The notes below the pieces were generated by a model. It worked only from the letters and a program-made list of their open reading frames with translations. It made no database searches and was not told where the DNA came from. Below, piece after piece: positions 1 through 10,529 of a DNA stretch of 45,203 nucleotides. The DNA comes from Haplomitrium mnioides. Taxonomy: Eukaryota > Marchantiophyta > Haplomitriopsida > Calobryales. The stretch's first letter is position 1; every line of letters begins with the position of its first letter. The position numbers and the translations under genes are program-made. The stretch spans positions 1 through 45,203 of the forward strand of contig JBNGIS010007144.1 of assembly GCA_049999725.1 (NCBI GenBank), in the 5' to 3' direction.

Positions 1-337
1 TCAAGACCCAGTCTAAGACCAAGAGTCCAAGCAAAAGCCAAACAACCAAAGAATCCAAATGATTCAAAAGGAATTCAAAATGAGGAGTGAGGCTATGAAG
101 CCCTTCTATTTATACAAGAGAAGAATGTATCATCCCTCTTTCTTCACTTACAAGTCACTTCCAATTTCAACCCTAAATTAATCACTTAAAATTCACTTCT
201 AATTTCAACCCTAAAACTCTAAAAGTAACTTCGAAGGTAAGTAATCTTCTCTCAACCCTAAAAGTTACCCTCTACCACTTCCTTTACTCCTCTTTATTTT
301 CTTATAAACGGCACAACATCATGCTTGTACTGTTATA
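1..337 (-). repeat. E1 3' LTR, truncated by window edge
   Basis: This stretch aligns along its whole length with 23692-24028. The outer boundary reads TATAACAG on the minus strand, a one-base decay of the TGTAAT start seen in the 5' LTR. About 144 bp of the LTR should lie left of position 1. By eye the two LTRs differ at about 48 of 337 positions, making E1 the oldest datable element of the nest. Confidence 0.88.
106..114 (-). promoter_or_regulatory. TATA box in E1 3' LTR
   Basis: TATAAATAG on the minus strand, in the element's sense direction. The same position of the 5' LTR reads TATAAATAA at 23797-23805. Conservation in both LTRs supports a core promoter. Confidence 0.55.
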
Positions 338-660
338 TAATCCCTCATCATGACCGTCAATTTCAAATAGTCGAATAGCTTGTTGAGCATTCTCAAGATT
401 AGAACACAGTTCCCAAGTAGCATCATGAAGCAGATATCCCTTATATTGAGCTTGAGGATGCTTCCCACGCTTGAAGACTTGCTTAGCCCAAATATAGTCC
501 ACCTCATATTCTTCAAGATCATTAAGAACAATAGATGGAGAAGGAATTTGAACACGATTTGGAAAAGAAAATGGACTAGAAGCAAAAGGTTTTTAAAGTT
601 TTGATACATGGAATGCAAGATGAATCTTCATATGAAGAGGAAGATCAAGTTTGTACGCAA
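302..660 (-). pseudogene. E1 pol C-terminus with chromodomain
   Basis: The translation from about 520 down to 360 has chromodomain features. An acidic lead-in (EEYEVDYI) is followed by a basic strand and QYKGYLLHDATWE, the Tyr and Trp-Glu core of plant chromovirus chromodomains. The family uses this domain to steer integration toward marked chromatin. The reading frame runs through the polypurine tract into the LTR, which is common in chromoviruses. The final helix is recognisable (NAQQAIRLFE). Upstream the frame is broken, so the domain is not joined to an intact integrase. Confidence 0.8.
338..349 (-). other. E1 polypurine tract
   Basis: GATGAGGGATTA on the minus strand lies directly against the 3' LTR boundary at 337, where plus-strand priming by an LTR element is expected. 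It also encodes the last residues of pol. Confidence 0.65.
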
Positions 661-661
661 G

Positions 662-1050
662 AGAAGAAATAACTTAAGAAATTGATAAAGGACCAATCCA
701 AGCCAAAGATAACTTACAGACTTGAGTATTTAAAGACAAAGAAAGATCATGAGTAGAAAGCATAACTTGGTCACCTAAAACACAAGAAAAATCATGACAA
801 TGTTTATCAACATATTGTTGTTGCCAATTTTGACCAATAACAAGATGGTTTCTGACATCTTGCAAAGAGAAAGATAAACGAGACAAACGGAGAGAAAGAC
901 TTGGAACATTGGAAGAGGAAAGATAAAGCAAGCCATTGAAAACATGAGGATATTGACCATTATTAAGAAAAAAAGAGGTAATCTAGTACTTGCTTGTTTG
1001 GAGTTGTTGTATAAAAACTCCATAGCCACTAAGAAACTATCCCAATCCAT
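662..1050 (-). pseudogene. E1 integrase C-terminal part
   Basis: Two overlapping minus-strand frames carry the end of the integrase. Near 1050 the peptide MDWDSFLVAMEFLYNNS matches the post-catalytic helix of gypsy integrases (W-D--L---EF-YN-S). Near 780-700, GDQVMLSTHDL and later AWIGPLSIS match the GPY/F module. A frameshift separates them, so this is a broken remnant. Confidence 0.75.
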
Positions 1051-1182
1051 GTGATGAATGTTGATAAATGCTCAAAGCATATCATCTAAAATGTGATTTG
1101 CATGTTCAATTTTCCCATCTGTTTGAGGATAATAAGCCGAAGACATAGATAATTTGGCACCCAAAAGTGTGAAAAACCCCTG

Positions 1183-1834
1183 TCAAAACTTCACAGTGAA
1201 TTGTGGATTTCTATCAAATATTAAGACCTTTAACATTCCATGATATTGGAAGATTGTATCAAAGTAAATCTTTGCCAATTGTGGAGCATCCACCATATCC
1301 ATAGTTGATGTTAGATACATTTTTTTGCTTAACTTATCCACAAATACCACAATGGTAGTAAACCCCACAAGGTGTGGTTGGTAGCAAAGTGACAAGATCT
1401 AAACTTACATGTTCCCACCAAGCAATAGGAATTAATAGTGGTTGAAGAAAACTAGCTGGTTTTTGATTTGAAGCCTTATTTCATTGACAACTTTCACAAG
1501 AATGAACAAAACCACGAACATCTTGAGCTAGGTTTGGCCACCACCAAGTGCATTGAAATAAATCTATAGTCTTGTCTACCCCAAGATGCCTAAAGATTGG
1601 AATGTCATGTGCTTCTTGTAAACGGGTCAATCGTAGCGCATCATCTTGTAAAACATATATTTGATGGCCTTGATAGAGAATACCATCCCGAATGGAAAAG
1701 ACATGATACTCACTATCTTTGACTGCAAAATGTGCTCTAACAAGATTGAAGAAGACATCTTCATGTAGCTTATGTCCAAAGCCGTCACTAGTTGCTTCAT
1801 CAAGATGCAATATACTAACATTTGCAACCTCCAA
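1183..1834 (-). pseudogene. E1 integrase, zinc-binding and catalytic core
   Basis: At 1834-1481 an H2C2 zinc-binding domain is readable: two His around HDIPIFRHLGVDKT, then CESCQ near 1485. At 1395-1183 the catalytic core shows VVFVDKLSK followed by FDRNPQF, which holds the second catalytic Asp with Gly replaced by Asn. The piece between 1396 and 1480 continues in another frame. Enzyme family and orientation are secure; the gene is dead through stops and frameshifts. Confidence 0.85.
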
Positions 1835-1916
1835 TGTATTTAGTCAATGATCCGGTCTTCGTGAAAATGCATCAAGAATGGTATGAAACCTTCTCAACTT
1901 GTACTCCAACTTGACA

Positions 1917-2480
1917 TCAAAGAGTTGTAGCTAATCTTCTCATCAATGATGACAACTTGTCATATTTTTCAAGTAAATTGATTGCATAAAAAAGCTTGTG
2001 ACCAGTGCACATAAGTACATGCTTTTCTAAAAGATAATGTCTCCAAACTTTGGTAGCATAAACCACCCCCAATTGTTTTCTATCTCTTGCAAAATAATTT
2101 CTCTCCACTGCTTTAAGTCGGCGTGACATGAAGGTAGTTGGATTAAGTCCATTCTCAAACTCTTGTTGTAACACTACTCAAAATAGCAAAACTATGCAAG
2201 GTGTCTTTGGATCATGTAGTTGTAGAATTGGATGAGAAGACACCTCATCTTTAAGTCATTGAAATGCCTCTCCCTCTTTGGTCATCCATTGAAACTTTGC
2301 CTCCTTGCCTATGCAACAATATGAGCATAGTAATGGACGAATCTTTGATAAAAACTTTCCAATTCATTGAAAGCTCAAACATCCTTTGCATCATTTGATG
2401 TTGGCCACTATGTAGTAGCTTTAAATTTCTCTTCCTCCATTTCAATGCTATCTTTAGACACTTTATGTCATAGGTAAGCC
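1917..2480 (-). pseudogene. E1 RNase H and connection region
   Basis: The peptide at 2174-1917 contains TFMSRRLKAVERNY, the conserved RNase H segment of gypsy elements, then WRHYLLEK and TGHKLFYA. In active enzymes the last motif is TDHK-L. Here Asp is Gly, and the Glu expected after the RNY segment reads Lys, so key acidic residues are lost. Upstream (2480-2180) the RT thumb/connection continues in several frames. Confidence 0.8.
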
Positions 2481-3060
2481 ACCTCTTGCTTCCAAAACTC
2501 ACACTTAGACTTCTTGCAATAAAACTTCCAATTTGCGTAGTCTTTGTAATACTTCTTTGAGATGATCACGATGCTTAACTTCATTTTTACTAAAGACAAG
2601 GATATCGTCCAAAAAAATTAACACTAATTTATTCAATAAACCATCAAAAGCTCAATGCATTTGATCCATCAATATTGTCGGAGCATAAGTAAGGCCAAAT
2701 ATAAGAACCTTCTACTCAAAACGCATATACCTTGTACAAAAAGTTGTCTTTGACACGTCACTTGGTTTGATAGGAATTTGCCAATAGCCACTTCAAAGAT
2801 CCAACTTAGAAAAAAATCACACTCTACTCAATTTTCTCAACAAATCATCAATATGAAGTAGAGTATAGGCATTCTTTGCTAATTGATTGTTCAAGCCTCA
2901 ATAATCTGTACAAACACAAAATCCACCATCTTTCTTTGGTACAAAGAAAACCAAAGCTCCCCAATATGAAGTAATATGTTGAATAAAATCCTTCTCAAGA
3001 AGATCCGTCAAGATCTTTCAAAGCTCCTCTAATTCTTGTGGTGATAACCGATATATAAGT
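2481..3060 (-). pseudogene. E1 reverse transcriptase
   Basis: The RT palm motif reads FLDD at 2604-2615 on the minus strand, within LIFLDDILVFSKN. Fingers motifs VPKKDGGF and LNNQLAKNAYT lie at about 2960-2870. Several stops interrupt it (for example inside the DYRGLN equivalent). The region 3243-3060 is the protease-RT spacer. The 5' boundary is approximate. Confidence 0.85.
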
Positions 3061-3238
3061 CGATTATAAAGAGTACTTCTTGGTATCAACTCAATTGGAA
3101 AAGGCATTCCTCGATCATCTCGTAACCTCTTTGGAAAATCCTCTAGAAACACATCTAAAAACTACTTCAAAATATCATCTATCATTGAGGTAGGCGTATT
3201 TTTTCCTCCCTTCTTACTCAAGTCCACAATGGGCTTGA

Positions 3239-3243
3239 CCCAA
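3239..3243. repeat. Target-site duplication of E2, left copy
   Basis: CCCAA directly precedes the E2 LTR start TGTCACT. The same five bases follow the other end of E2 at 22349-22353. Confidence 0.92.
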
Positions 3244-6200
3244 TGTCACTCCCTTGTTTCCGGTCTTAACCTTCGCAGTCACCTCTTTGGAGGTAGGGGA
3301 GGACAAATTATGGGCTTTCAGGTTCTTTTCTAAGATGGCCCGTTGCCAGTTATCGCTTTGAGGCTTTAAGGATTCTCTCTTTCCTTATTAGCCTTCAGTT
3401 CACCACTCACTCTCTTCAGACTTCACTCAAATCATTCATGTACAGCTCAGGTTCACATTCACCACACCCAGTCTTCCTTGTGCAATTTCTTTTCGTGTAT
3501 TCTAAGGATTCAAAACTTGAGGCTCTGCCACCTTATTTGTGATTGGGGCAGAAAGATGTTGTGTCCTGCATCAAGAGACAATTATAGAGGTCTGGACTTC
3601 CCCTCTCAAGTTTGTCATAGAACTAGTACAACATATCCTAGCTATCCTAATATGAATTAATCACGAACGATACACAAGATTATAAACATAGAGCATTCCC
3701 CCTAGGATCATTTAGCTCTCACAAGGACTGGACTCCTCCTTCCGAGCTGTCTCAGGGTATGCTCAACTATTTTGCTATATTTTATTCTACTTTGCTGCTT
3801 GAACTCAAATGCAAGTTGGGAATTTAACTATACTTCGATACACAAACCATTTACACTATGTACTGTAATGAGGAACAGAGTTATTGAAGACTCTCTTGAT
3901 TGATTCCACCACTGATACTTCTCTTCTCAATCTTTAGTTGCCTTCCAACCTTCTTTACAACAACCACTCACGCATCATTCTTCAGATAGTTTTTCTACTT
4001 CCCTCGCGAGAAGCCTTAAATTTACTTCCTCAAGCTAGGAAGAGGATTTCTTTTAGTTCCACCTCTGGAAGAACAGTCCCCCTAACTGTAGGTAACACAC
4101 TCCGCTCCAAGCCTTAACGAGTCTTACTCCGTAGTGCTCAAGCACTAATGCAGCCCCCTCTCTCTCGACTCCACTTGAATAATTACACCAGAGCGCACTC
4201 CAAGCACTATAGGATGATGCGCTTGCACAAAGAAATGCAGAGATGACTCCAAGCTCCTTACTTGGCAGTCTCTCCTTAGTTCTTAGCAGGCCAAAATCCC
4301 TTCAAGACTCACATATCAGTTCACCTCCACTCTGGTCCACCTGCGAGGACGAGTTCACCTAGATTGCCCGATCATCTAGAGCTCCTCACTCTGCGATTCA
4401 CGATGCCCCTCCAGTCTACCTCCGAATCCCCCTGGCCTCCTGGAACTAGTCCACCCGCTTCACACGATCCCTTCACTGAATTTCCCACTCCTGCCTTACC
4501 ATGTGCGATTTCCATGTTGCGAGGTTGCTCTTGCGTCCTTTGATTTCATGTGCATCTCCCTCTCTAAATCCGAGTCCCTCGAGGTATACCTCCTCCCTTC
4601 CACCGAGCGATCCCACACCCCCGGAGCGCGCTTCGTTTGAAGTCGTTAATTCCATTAGGCTCGGAAAAGGAGGTGTCGACGCATGGCTCTAATGTTTGTT
4701 AATCCCGTTACAACGAAGAATAAGTACGCGCCGCGTGTCCTGTCAGTTGGTCAAGAAGCGACAAGTACAACGATAACAGGGCATTTGAGGAATCTTGCGG
4801 ATTGAGATTCTGCAAATTCCCGCGGAGCCAGGTCTGAAGGGTTCTTCAGAACAAAGTTCCGAAACTCCCCGTGGAACCTAGCCCGTGGAATCTCAGCAAA
4901 TTCCCTCGCATATCCCCAATGACCCTCTACGCGCACGTCATCCGTTGCACCGCCGTCCGACGTCGCCCTACAAGGGGATAGGCTAACCGTCGCGTTGACC
5001 CTCTCTTCCAAAGTTGACCCGCTTGTGGCCCGAGGTCCGATGAGTTCTCACCTGCTGCCACGTATCCTCTGACTTTGCTCGAGGCTCATCGAGTCGCCAC
5101 GTCATCCAAAAGGCACCGTCCGACGCTACCTTGCAAAGAGGTAGGCAGACCGTTGGCTGACTTCCTTCCAAAGTTGACCTTCGAAATCCTCTCCTTGCAT
5201 CTTAGAGCGCCACGTCGTCCGAAGGCTGCCGCCCGACGCCGCACCGTAAGGGGGTAAGCTGACTGTCGCGGTGACCCTTCTTCCGAAGTTGACTCGTGGA
5301 CTTCACTCTCCTTCGTCCATGTTTTCAAAACCCTCCGCGGACTCCCTGCGCTTGTCACGTCATCCGAAGAACCGCTGCGGACTCCTTTCGCTCTCCGAGT
5401 AAGAACTTGTGTTGATGTCGCCATTTTGTCATCCTTTCGAGATAAGAACAATGCAAGCACCCAAAGCTTTCTTCGCTACTTTGTCATTGCACTCGTTGTA
5501 AGAACGACAAAAATGTCCCCCCTTTCAAACTTTCAAATGTCTCGGCCGAACTTTCCCCTTGGCCTGGTCGGAACCACCTTAACCGGTTCCTTACTGATTG
5601 CATGGTCGATAGATTTCCTTTTCACCTCCACTCGCTCTTTGTCGACCCGTTCGGTGATTTGTCTTCCTTTTGGCTCTCCTCTCCTTTTCCTCTTGTCGAG
5701 TCCCCGCTAAATCACCCTTTCGGCTTCCTTGATTTTTCCTTGGTCAAAACATTGATGAATCACCTCTTCGGCATTAGACGAGTCTCCCATGACCAGATTC
5801 GCGCTAAGTCATCCCTTCAGCTCCCTCAATCCTCCTCCGCTCGGATCCTTGATAAATCACCCTTCCGGCACTCTTCCACCTTCCTTTGGTCAGAATCCCG
5901 CTATGTCACTCTTTTGGGTCTCCCTCATAGCTCCCCAATTGGACTCTTCATGGATCCCTCTTAAGTGGGCTCCCCACGTCGTAAGACGGATCGGAACCCT
6001 GTTAAGTGGGATCCCCACTTTGGAAGGCTACTTCCCACAAATCTTCAGACTCCCTGGAGCTGTCACGTCTTCCGTAGAATCCCATGAATCGCTCCGGAGA
6101 CGCCACATTTCCGTGGAATCTCACGGGTCGTTCAAGGAACTCCACGCTTTTGCTAGGATCCGTGGATTCCAAGAGTGAGCTCGATCGGCCCTTGAAAGGC

Positions 6201-6694
6201 GCGCTCTTGCTTGCGAGATCGAGGCGTCCCTTTTCCCTGGCCTAGCTTGCTCTTGTGTTGACCTCGCTCCCTCATTTCGACCCCAATCCTTGCTTCCTGA
6301 TTTGTGGCCGCTGCAGGACAAGTCCGTGATGTGCCCCCTCTAAGTGCCTTTGGATTTCGACTTATGGATCCGTTCTTCTTTCTCGAGTCGCTTTGCCTGG
6401 ATTTCCCCTCTGCTCGGCCTCGATCCCCGCCTCCTCTTGAGGTTCATGGATTCTTATTGGCCTGCTTCAGATTTTGAATTAGGACCCCTCCTTTGGCTGG
6501 CGATCACTGCCCTCTGCTCATCCTTCTGCCATGACCCTGTTCTCCTCTTAGGAATCATGCGCCCTGCTCTTTACTATATGTTTGAGAGTAATCCGTGGCT
6601 CTTGAGAGACCTTCACACTTGCTAAGGGTCATTGTGCCAGAAATGCTTCTTATTTCCTGAATTCTGCCTTAGTGCTCTAAATCACTAGCTGACA
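3244..6694 (-). repeat. E2 3' LTR (3451 bp)
   Basis: Directly repeated at 18741-22348. The first 400 bp differ at about 12 positions and the last 395 bp at about 27, nearly all transitions. This copy lacks about 150 bp present in its partner (around 21081-21226), so it is shorter. The middle (about 4300-6300) is GC-rich with internal repeats. Open frames inside it have no recognisable domain. Confidence 0.93.
4934..5366. repeat. Repeated ACGT / TTGAC modules in E2 3' LTR
   Basis: CACGTCATCC-like boxes occur at 4934, 5098, 5211 and 5356. AAGTTGAC boxes lie between them at 5011, 5171 and 5286, with CCGTCCGACG-type spacer sequence repeated too. CACGTCA is an ACGT-core (bZIP) type motif and TTGAC a W-box (WRKY) core. 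The same modules occur in the 5' LTR at about 20420-20880. They are candidate enhancer repeats; no binding evidence exists here. Confidence 0.6.
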
Positions 6695-6710
6695 TAACTC
6701 CCTCTTTTAA
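6695..6710 (-). other. E2 polypurine tract
   Basis: On the minus strand TTAAAAGAGGGAGTTA directly abuts the inner edge of the 3' LTR, the position and composition expected for plus-strand priming. Confidence 0.7.
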
Positions 6711-6852
6711 GTGCGAAGTGACCCCGCAAACACCCTTCATCTCCCTTCTTTGTTGGTTCTCCTATGAGTGGTCATTGTCCGGCCTCCGTAACTATTTCAA
6801 TACATCTCCACAAAACGCCCTCCCTACAAAACACACAGACACACACACAATT

Positions 6853-7524
6853 TTATCTCTGCTGGCTGGCCATCTTTGATGATGTCACATTTAGGCCCTC
6901 TTCCTTCTCCTCCTGATTCTTGTATTTCTTCAATCTGTCGAAGTGCATCCGGTTGGCGAACTTGTGACCCTCCAATGTTTCCAGCTCTGTTGACCCATTC
7001 TGATGGAGCTTGCTCAGTACGAATGGTCCCACCCACCTTGTGTGCAATTTCCCAAGGAAATGCATAAACCTATTGTCATACAACAACACCAGATTTCCCT
7101 CTCGGAGGTTAGTTGGTTTGAGCTCCTTCACATGCTGCTTCTTCCTGAGCTCTTGTTGGTGCTCCAACCTTCCTTGGGCTATCTCTCTGGCTTCTTCCAA
7201 GCTCTCCAGTTGATAGAGTCTCTCCCTTCTACTTTGATCCTCAGCCATCCTCTTCTGCTCCAGCACTCTTCTGGTGGGTACCTCATACTCTATAGGCACC
7301 AGTGCGTGTTGTCCAAAGACCAAAAAGTAAGGACTATGCCCTGTTGTGGTCTTGTAAGCCAAATTGTAGGCATGGGTGGCAGTAAGCAGCTTCAGATCCC
7401 AATCCACTTTGTTTGCTGCTACTGTCTTACTGAGTATTTTCCCCATTATTCCATTGGCCATTTCTGTTAGGCCATTCGCCTTGGGGTGGTAAGTTGTGGT
7501 ACTTCTGTGCTTGACCAGGTACAT
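6853..7524 (-). pseudogene. E2 integrase C-terminal half
   Basis: A 223-codon open stretch. It starts in the catalytic core (TTTYHPKANGLTEMANGIM, with the catalytic Glu in the NGLTE segment). It passes the W-D--L---THAYN helix and a charged coiled-coil-like stretch rich in Arg, Glu and Gln (about residues 90-140). It ends with a GPY/F-like module (LLYDNRF, KLHTRWVGPFVL). The last residues FDRLKKYK match the C-terminal signature of Tat/Athila-type integrases, and no chromodomain follows. This is the best preserved open segment of E2, but it is separated by stops from the core at 7654. Confidence 0.85.
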
Positions 7525-8160
7525 ATGGGTCAGGTCTTTGATTACCTAATTGATGAAGTGTGTTCCTTGATCGCTGACCAGCTCCAAAGGAGCACCAAAT
7601 CTGCAGAACATCTGCTCATAGAGGAAGGCTGCCACCGTTTTGGCATCATCCTTCTACGTTGCTCTGGCATCCACCCAGTTGGTGGCATAATCCGTGGCCA
7701 ACAGTATGTACATGTTGCCCTTCTGGGTGGAAGGTGCAATTGGACTAATAAAGTCTATACCCCACTTCTCAAAAGATGCTAAGGGAATGATGGATACCAG
7801 AGGATGGTGCTGGTTTGTTGCAGGCCTCCCCGTCCTTTGGTAGGCATCACACCTCTTCACCCAAAAATGCACATCCTTGTGCAAGGTGGGCCACCAATAT
7901 CTTGCATCCAGGATCTTTTTGATTGTAGTGTCAGCTGCAAAGTGGCCTCCTGTATCCTCTCTATGAAGTGTCTGCATCACCACTGTGGACTGATCTTGCT
8001 CTAAGCAGCGTCTGATCATCTCGTCATACCCTCTCTTATGTAATATTCCCTTGATCAAGAGGTATGGCCTTACCTTTCTAAGGAACACATCAGCCTCCTC
8101 TCTGTTGTTGCCTTGGGGGATTTGAGCTGAACAGAGGAATTCAATGACGTCTGGTTTGTT
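7525..8160 (-). pseudogene. E2 integrase N-terminal half
   Basis: The zinc-binding domain reads HREDTGGHF then KRCDAYQRTG. The second metal Cys of the CxxC pair has become Tyr, so the site is damaged. The catalytic core follows: WGIDFISPI supplies the first Asp, then LLATDYATNWVDA. The second Asp region (about 7545-7650) is broken by a stop. The open stretch continues upstream without a stop from the RNase H tail, as expected for a pol polyprotein. Confidence 0.85.
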
Positions 8161-8164
8161 CACC

Positions 8165-8628
8165 ATGTACTTGAGTGCATTGTGATCCGTGTGGACGATC
8201 ACTTTATGCTACAACAAATAATGCCTGAATTTTTTCAGGGCATAGATGATTCTCAATGCTTCCCAATCTGTTGCAGAGTAGTTCTTCTCTGTTGGTGCCA
8301 GTAGCCTGCTGGCGAAGTATATTAGGTGATTGCGTCCCTTCTCATCCACCTGGGATAACACTACTCCAATGCAGAATCCTGAAACGTTGATCATCACATG
8401 AAAGTCCTTTCCCCAGCAGGGAGGCACCAATACGGGGGCGCTTGCCAATCTCTCTTTCAATTCTCTGAAACTTGCCAATCTTTCAGGAGTGGCCTCAAAT
8501 GTGCTACCTCCTTTGGTCATTTGGGTGAGGGGTAGAGCCACTGAGGCGAATTGGTCGATGAATCTGCAGTAGTATTCGAAGCACCTCAAGAATCCTTGCA
8601 CCTCTTTTAGGTTGGTCGGAAATGCCAC
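8165..8628 (-). pseudogene. E2 RNase H
   Basis: Gypsy RNase H motifs are in order. A DFHVMINVSGFCIGVVLSQ-type segment has the first Asp replaced (IDAS would be usual; here INVS). YFASRLLAPTEKNY and TDWEALRIIYALKKFRHYL carry the conserved Glu. After a stop near 8208 comes IVHTDHNALKYM with the conserved TDH. One catalytic acidic residue appears lost. Confidence 0.85.
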
Positions 8629-9300
8629 ATTTGCCTAGTTGGTGATCTTTTCTTGATCCACCTCTATTCCTCTCCTTGATATTCGGTGTCCGAGGAGTAT
8701 CCCCTACTTCACTCCGAAGACACACTTGTTTGGGTGTAACCTCAGCCCCGTCTCTTTGCACCTTTGAAGGGTGAGCCTTACATCCCTCTCATGGTCCTCC
8801 ACCTTGCCGTACACTACCAAATCGTCGATGAACACTTCTAGGAATTTCCTGAGGTAGTTATGGAAGATGTTCATCATCATTCGCTGGAAGGTACCTGGTG
8901 CATTGCATAGACCGAATGGCATTCTTCTGAAAGCAAACACCCCCCATTCCGTGGTGAATGTTGTCTTGAGCTGATCCTCCTCTTGGATCCAGATTTGGTT
9001 ATAACCTAAGTACCCATCAAGAAAGCTGTACACCTCCTGCCCTGCCACCAAATCCAGCACCCCATCTGTGAAAGGCAATGGGTAGTGGTCCTTTTTCGTG
9101 GCGTCATTTAGCTTTCGAAAATCTTGGCATACTCGGATCTTCTTCTTTCCGTCTTGCCCCACCTTTTTAGGTACCACTACTAGATGAGACACCCATTCAC
9201 TATTGAGGACAGGGTAAATGAATTCGGCTTCTAGGATTTTGTTTATCTCCTCCTTCACCAGTAGGGAGAATTGGGGATTTCATCCGATATTGCCTCTGTT
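8629..9300 (-). pseudogene. E2 reverse transcriptase
   Basis: Long open RT segment at 9258-8704. In order it shows LVVVPKKVGQDGKKKIRVC, DFRKLNDATKKDHYPLPF, YSFLDGYLGYNQI, FRRMPFGLCNAPGTFQ and VFIDDLVVYGK. The last is the catalytic Tyr/Phe-x-Asp-Asp box as FIDD (about 8825-8836). The insert GQDGKKK between VPKK and RVC and the LDGY-GYNQI phrase fit the non-chromoviral plant gypsy group. The catalytic motif is intact, but the frame breaks before the thumb. Confidence 0.9.
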
Positions 9301-9949
9301 GCAGCGGAATTGTTGTTTGCTCCATATCGATCCGATGCTCCCCCAATTCTCTCGGAACTCCCTTCAGGTCTACGTGACTCCAAGCAAAGGCATCACTGAA
9401 ATTGTACAAGAGATTGGTGAGGGCCCACTCTATTTCTCTTGGCAATTGGGCACCTATATGAAAGGTGTGTCCCTCTTGGACCACTAGATGTTTGTGTTGG
9501 GCATTCCGCACCATTCCCATTTCATTTCATTCCACGTTATCCTCTGATGGTATCAGAATGGCTAACCGTACTCCGCCCTCCTCCCAGTGAGCTTTTGCGG
9601 ACCTTCCCGTGTCCGTTTTTTGGATCCGATGAGGTACTTCGGATCTGTCCTCCCTTCGGATCCTAGTGTCCTCAGCTTTGGTCCGATCTTTTGCGGACCC
9701 ATCCCACTGATGCTCTGTTCTGTCATAGGTAGATAATTCGATTTGGTTGACAGACACCACACCCTCCTCCAACAGATCCTCCTATGTCACTTCACTTACC
9801 AATTGTACCCAATAGTGGTACTTTGAATCCTCTTCTTTGTCGGACCACTCACTGTCATACTCAACCTCAGACTGCATTTCACCTAAGTGAGGAACAGGAC
9901 CATAGCGCACCGTCGTTTTTTCAGGGCCGAACACCAGTGTGGAGTTCCC
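9301..9949 (-). pseudogene. E2 protease-RT spacer
   Basis: Coding-like but degenerate sequence. Near 9520-9300 it reads REIEWALTNLLYNFSDAFAW, the conserved lead-in to gypsy RT (L---L--F-DVFAW). Farther upstream are charged stretches with no recognised domain, interrupted by frameshifts. Confidence 0.6.
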
Positions 9950-10529
9950 CTAGTTGTGCATCACTCTGGCCCCATATAGCCACGGCCTTCTGATCAACAC
10001 TGGGTATGGAGACGCTTTGGCGGGTCGCATTACCAGATAATTGAGCTTGAATTCCTTCCCTCCGATGAATGTTGGAATTTGGAGGAGTGAACCCAATTGC
10101 TTTACTCGAGAACCATCCGCTAGCCTCATGATTCGAGATGTACACTGGAATTTCGTGAATCCCAGTTTGTGAGATGTTTCCTCTACCATGATGTTGACGC
10201 CTACCCCTCCACCTACAAGCACTAAAGGCAATGTGCACCCCGGGATCTGAATGTCAATCTCCGGAGCCCCTTTGTCTTCACATACCAGTTGAAGATCTGC
10301 TGGAACTCCCACCTTGGGTAGCCTTCTTCTCCTCCTAGCNNNNNNNNNNGATGTCAATCTCCGGAGCCCCTTTGTCTTCACATACCAGTTGCAGATCTGC
10401 TGGAACTCCCACCTTGGGTAGCCTTCTTCTCCTCCTAGCTCTCATCAACAATTCACAAAGTTGTCTCCGATACAGTGGGTTATCCTTGATGAGTTGACCC
10501 ACAGTGGCTGTCAAAGGACAATTCCGCAC
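9950..10529 (-). pseudogene. E2 aspartic protease
   Basis: A retropepsin-like region of about 140 codons. The active-site loop is recognisable as LVGGGVGVNIM, where related elements have an Asp at the first Gly (D-G-A-x-N-x type). The catalytic Asp is therefore replaced by Gly in this copy. Downstream, RLADGSRVKQLG and FKLNYLVM, then a YPVLIRRPWL segment, match the flap and the L-GRPWL ending of such proteases. A 10-N gap and an 89-bp duplication fall inside the gene and disturb the frame. These look like an assembly artefact rather than biology. Confidence 0.8.
10251..10439. repeat. 89-bp duplication around a 10-N gap
   Basis: Positions 10251-10339 and 10351-10439 are the same 89 bases with one mismatch. 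They are separated by 10 Ns at 10340-10349 plus one base. The offset is exactly 100 bp. This pattern is typical of contig ends that overlap but were joined with a gap. Confidence 0.95.

Larger units (their letters stand above)
1..3243 (-). mobile_element. E1 chromovirus, 3' half (Ty3/gypsy)
   Basis: This is the downstream half of a minus-strand Ty3/gypsy chromovirus. Reading leftward, it holds reverse transcriptase, RNase H, integrase, chromodomain and a 3' LTR cut off by the window edge. Its upstream half (protease, gag, primer site, 5' LTR) lies at 22354-24028. The two halves were separated when element E2 inserted at 3244, with CCCAA present on both sides of E2. Removing E2 leaves an element of roughly 5 kb, a usual size for short-LTR plant chromoviruses. 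Many stops and frameshifts make it a relic. Orientation and clade are clear from domain order; the exact chromovirus lineage is not resolved. Confidence 0.9.

Noticed and set aside
5086-5460. 124-codon minus-strand frame in the E2 3' LTR
   Set aside because: It spans the repeated ACGT/TTGAC modules; the corresponding region of the 5' LTR is interrupted differently and no domain is seen.
5602-5964. 120-codon plus-strand frame in the E2 3' LTR, also open at 21196-21618 in the 5' LTR
   Set aside because: Present in both copies simply because LTRs are repeats. It is antisense to the element, in GC-rich repeats, with no recognisable domain. Persistence through about 6% divergence is mildly curious but not evidence of coding.
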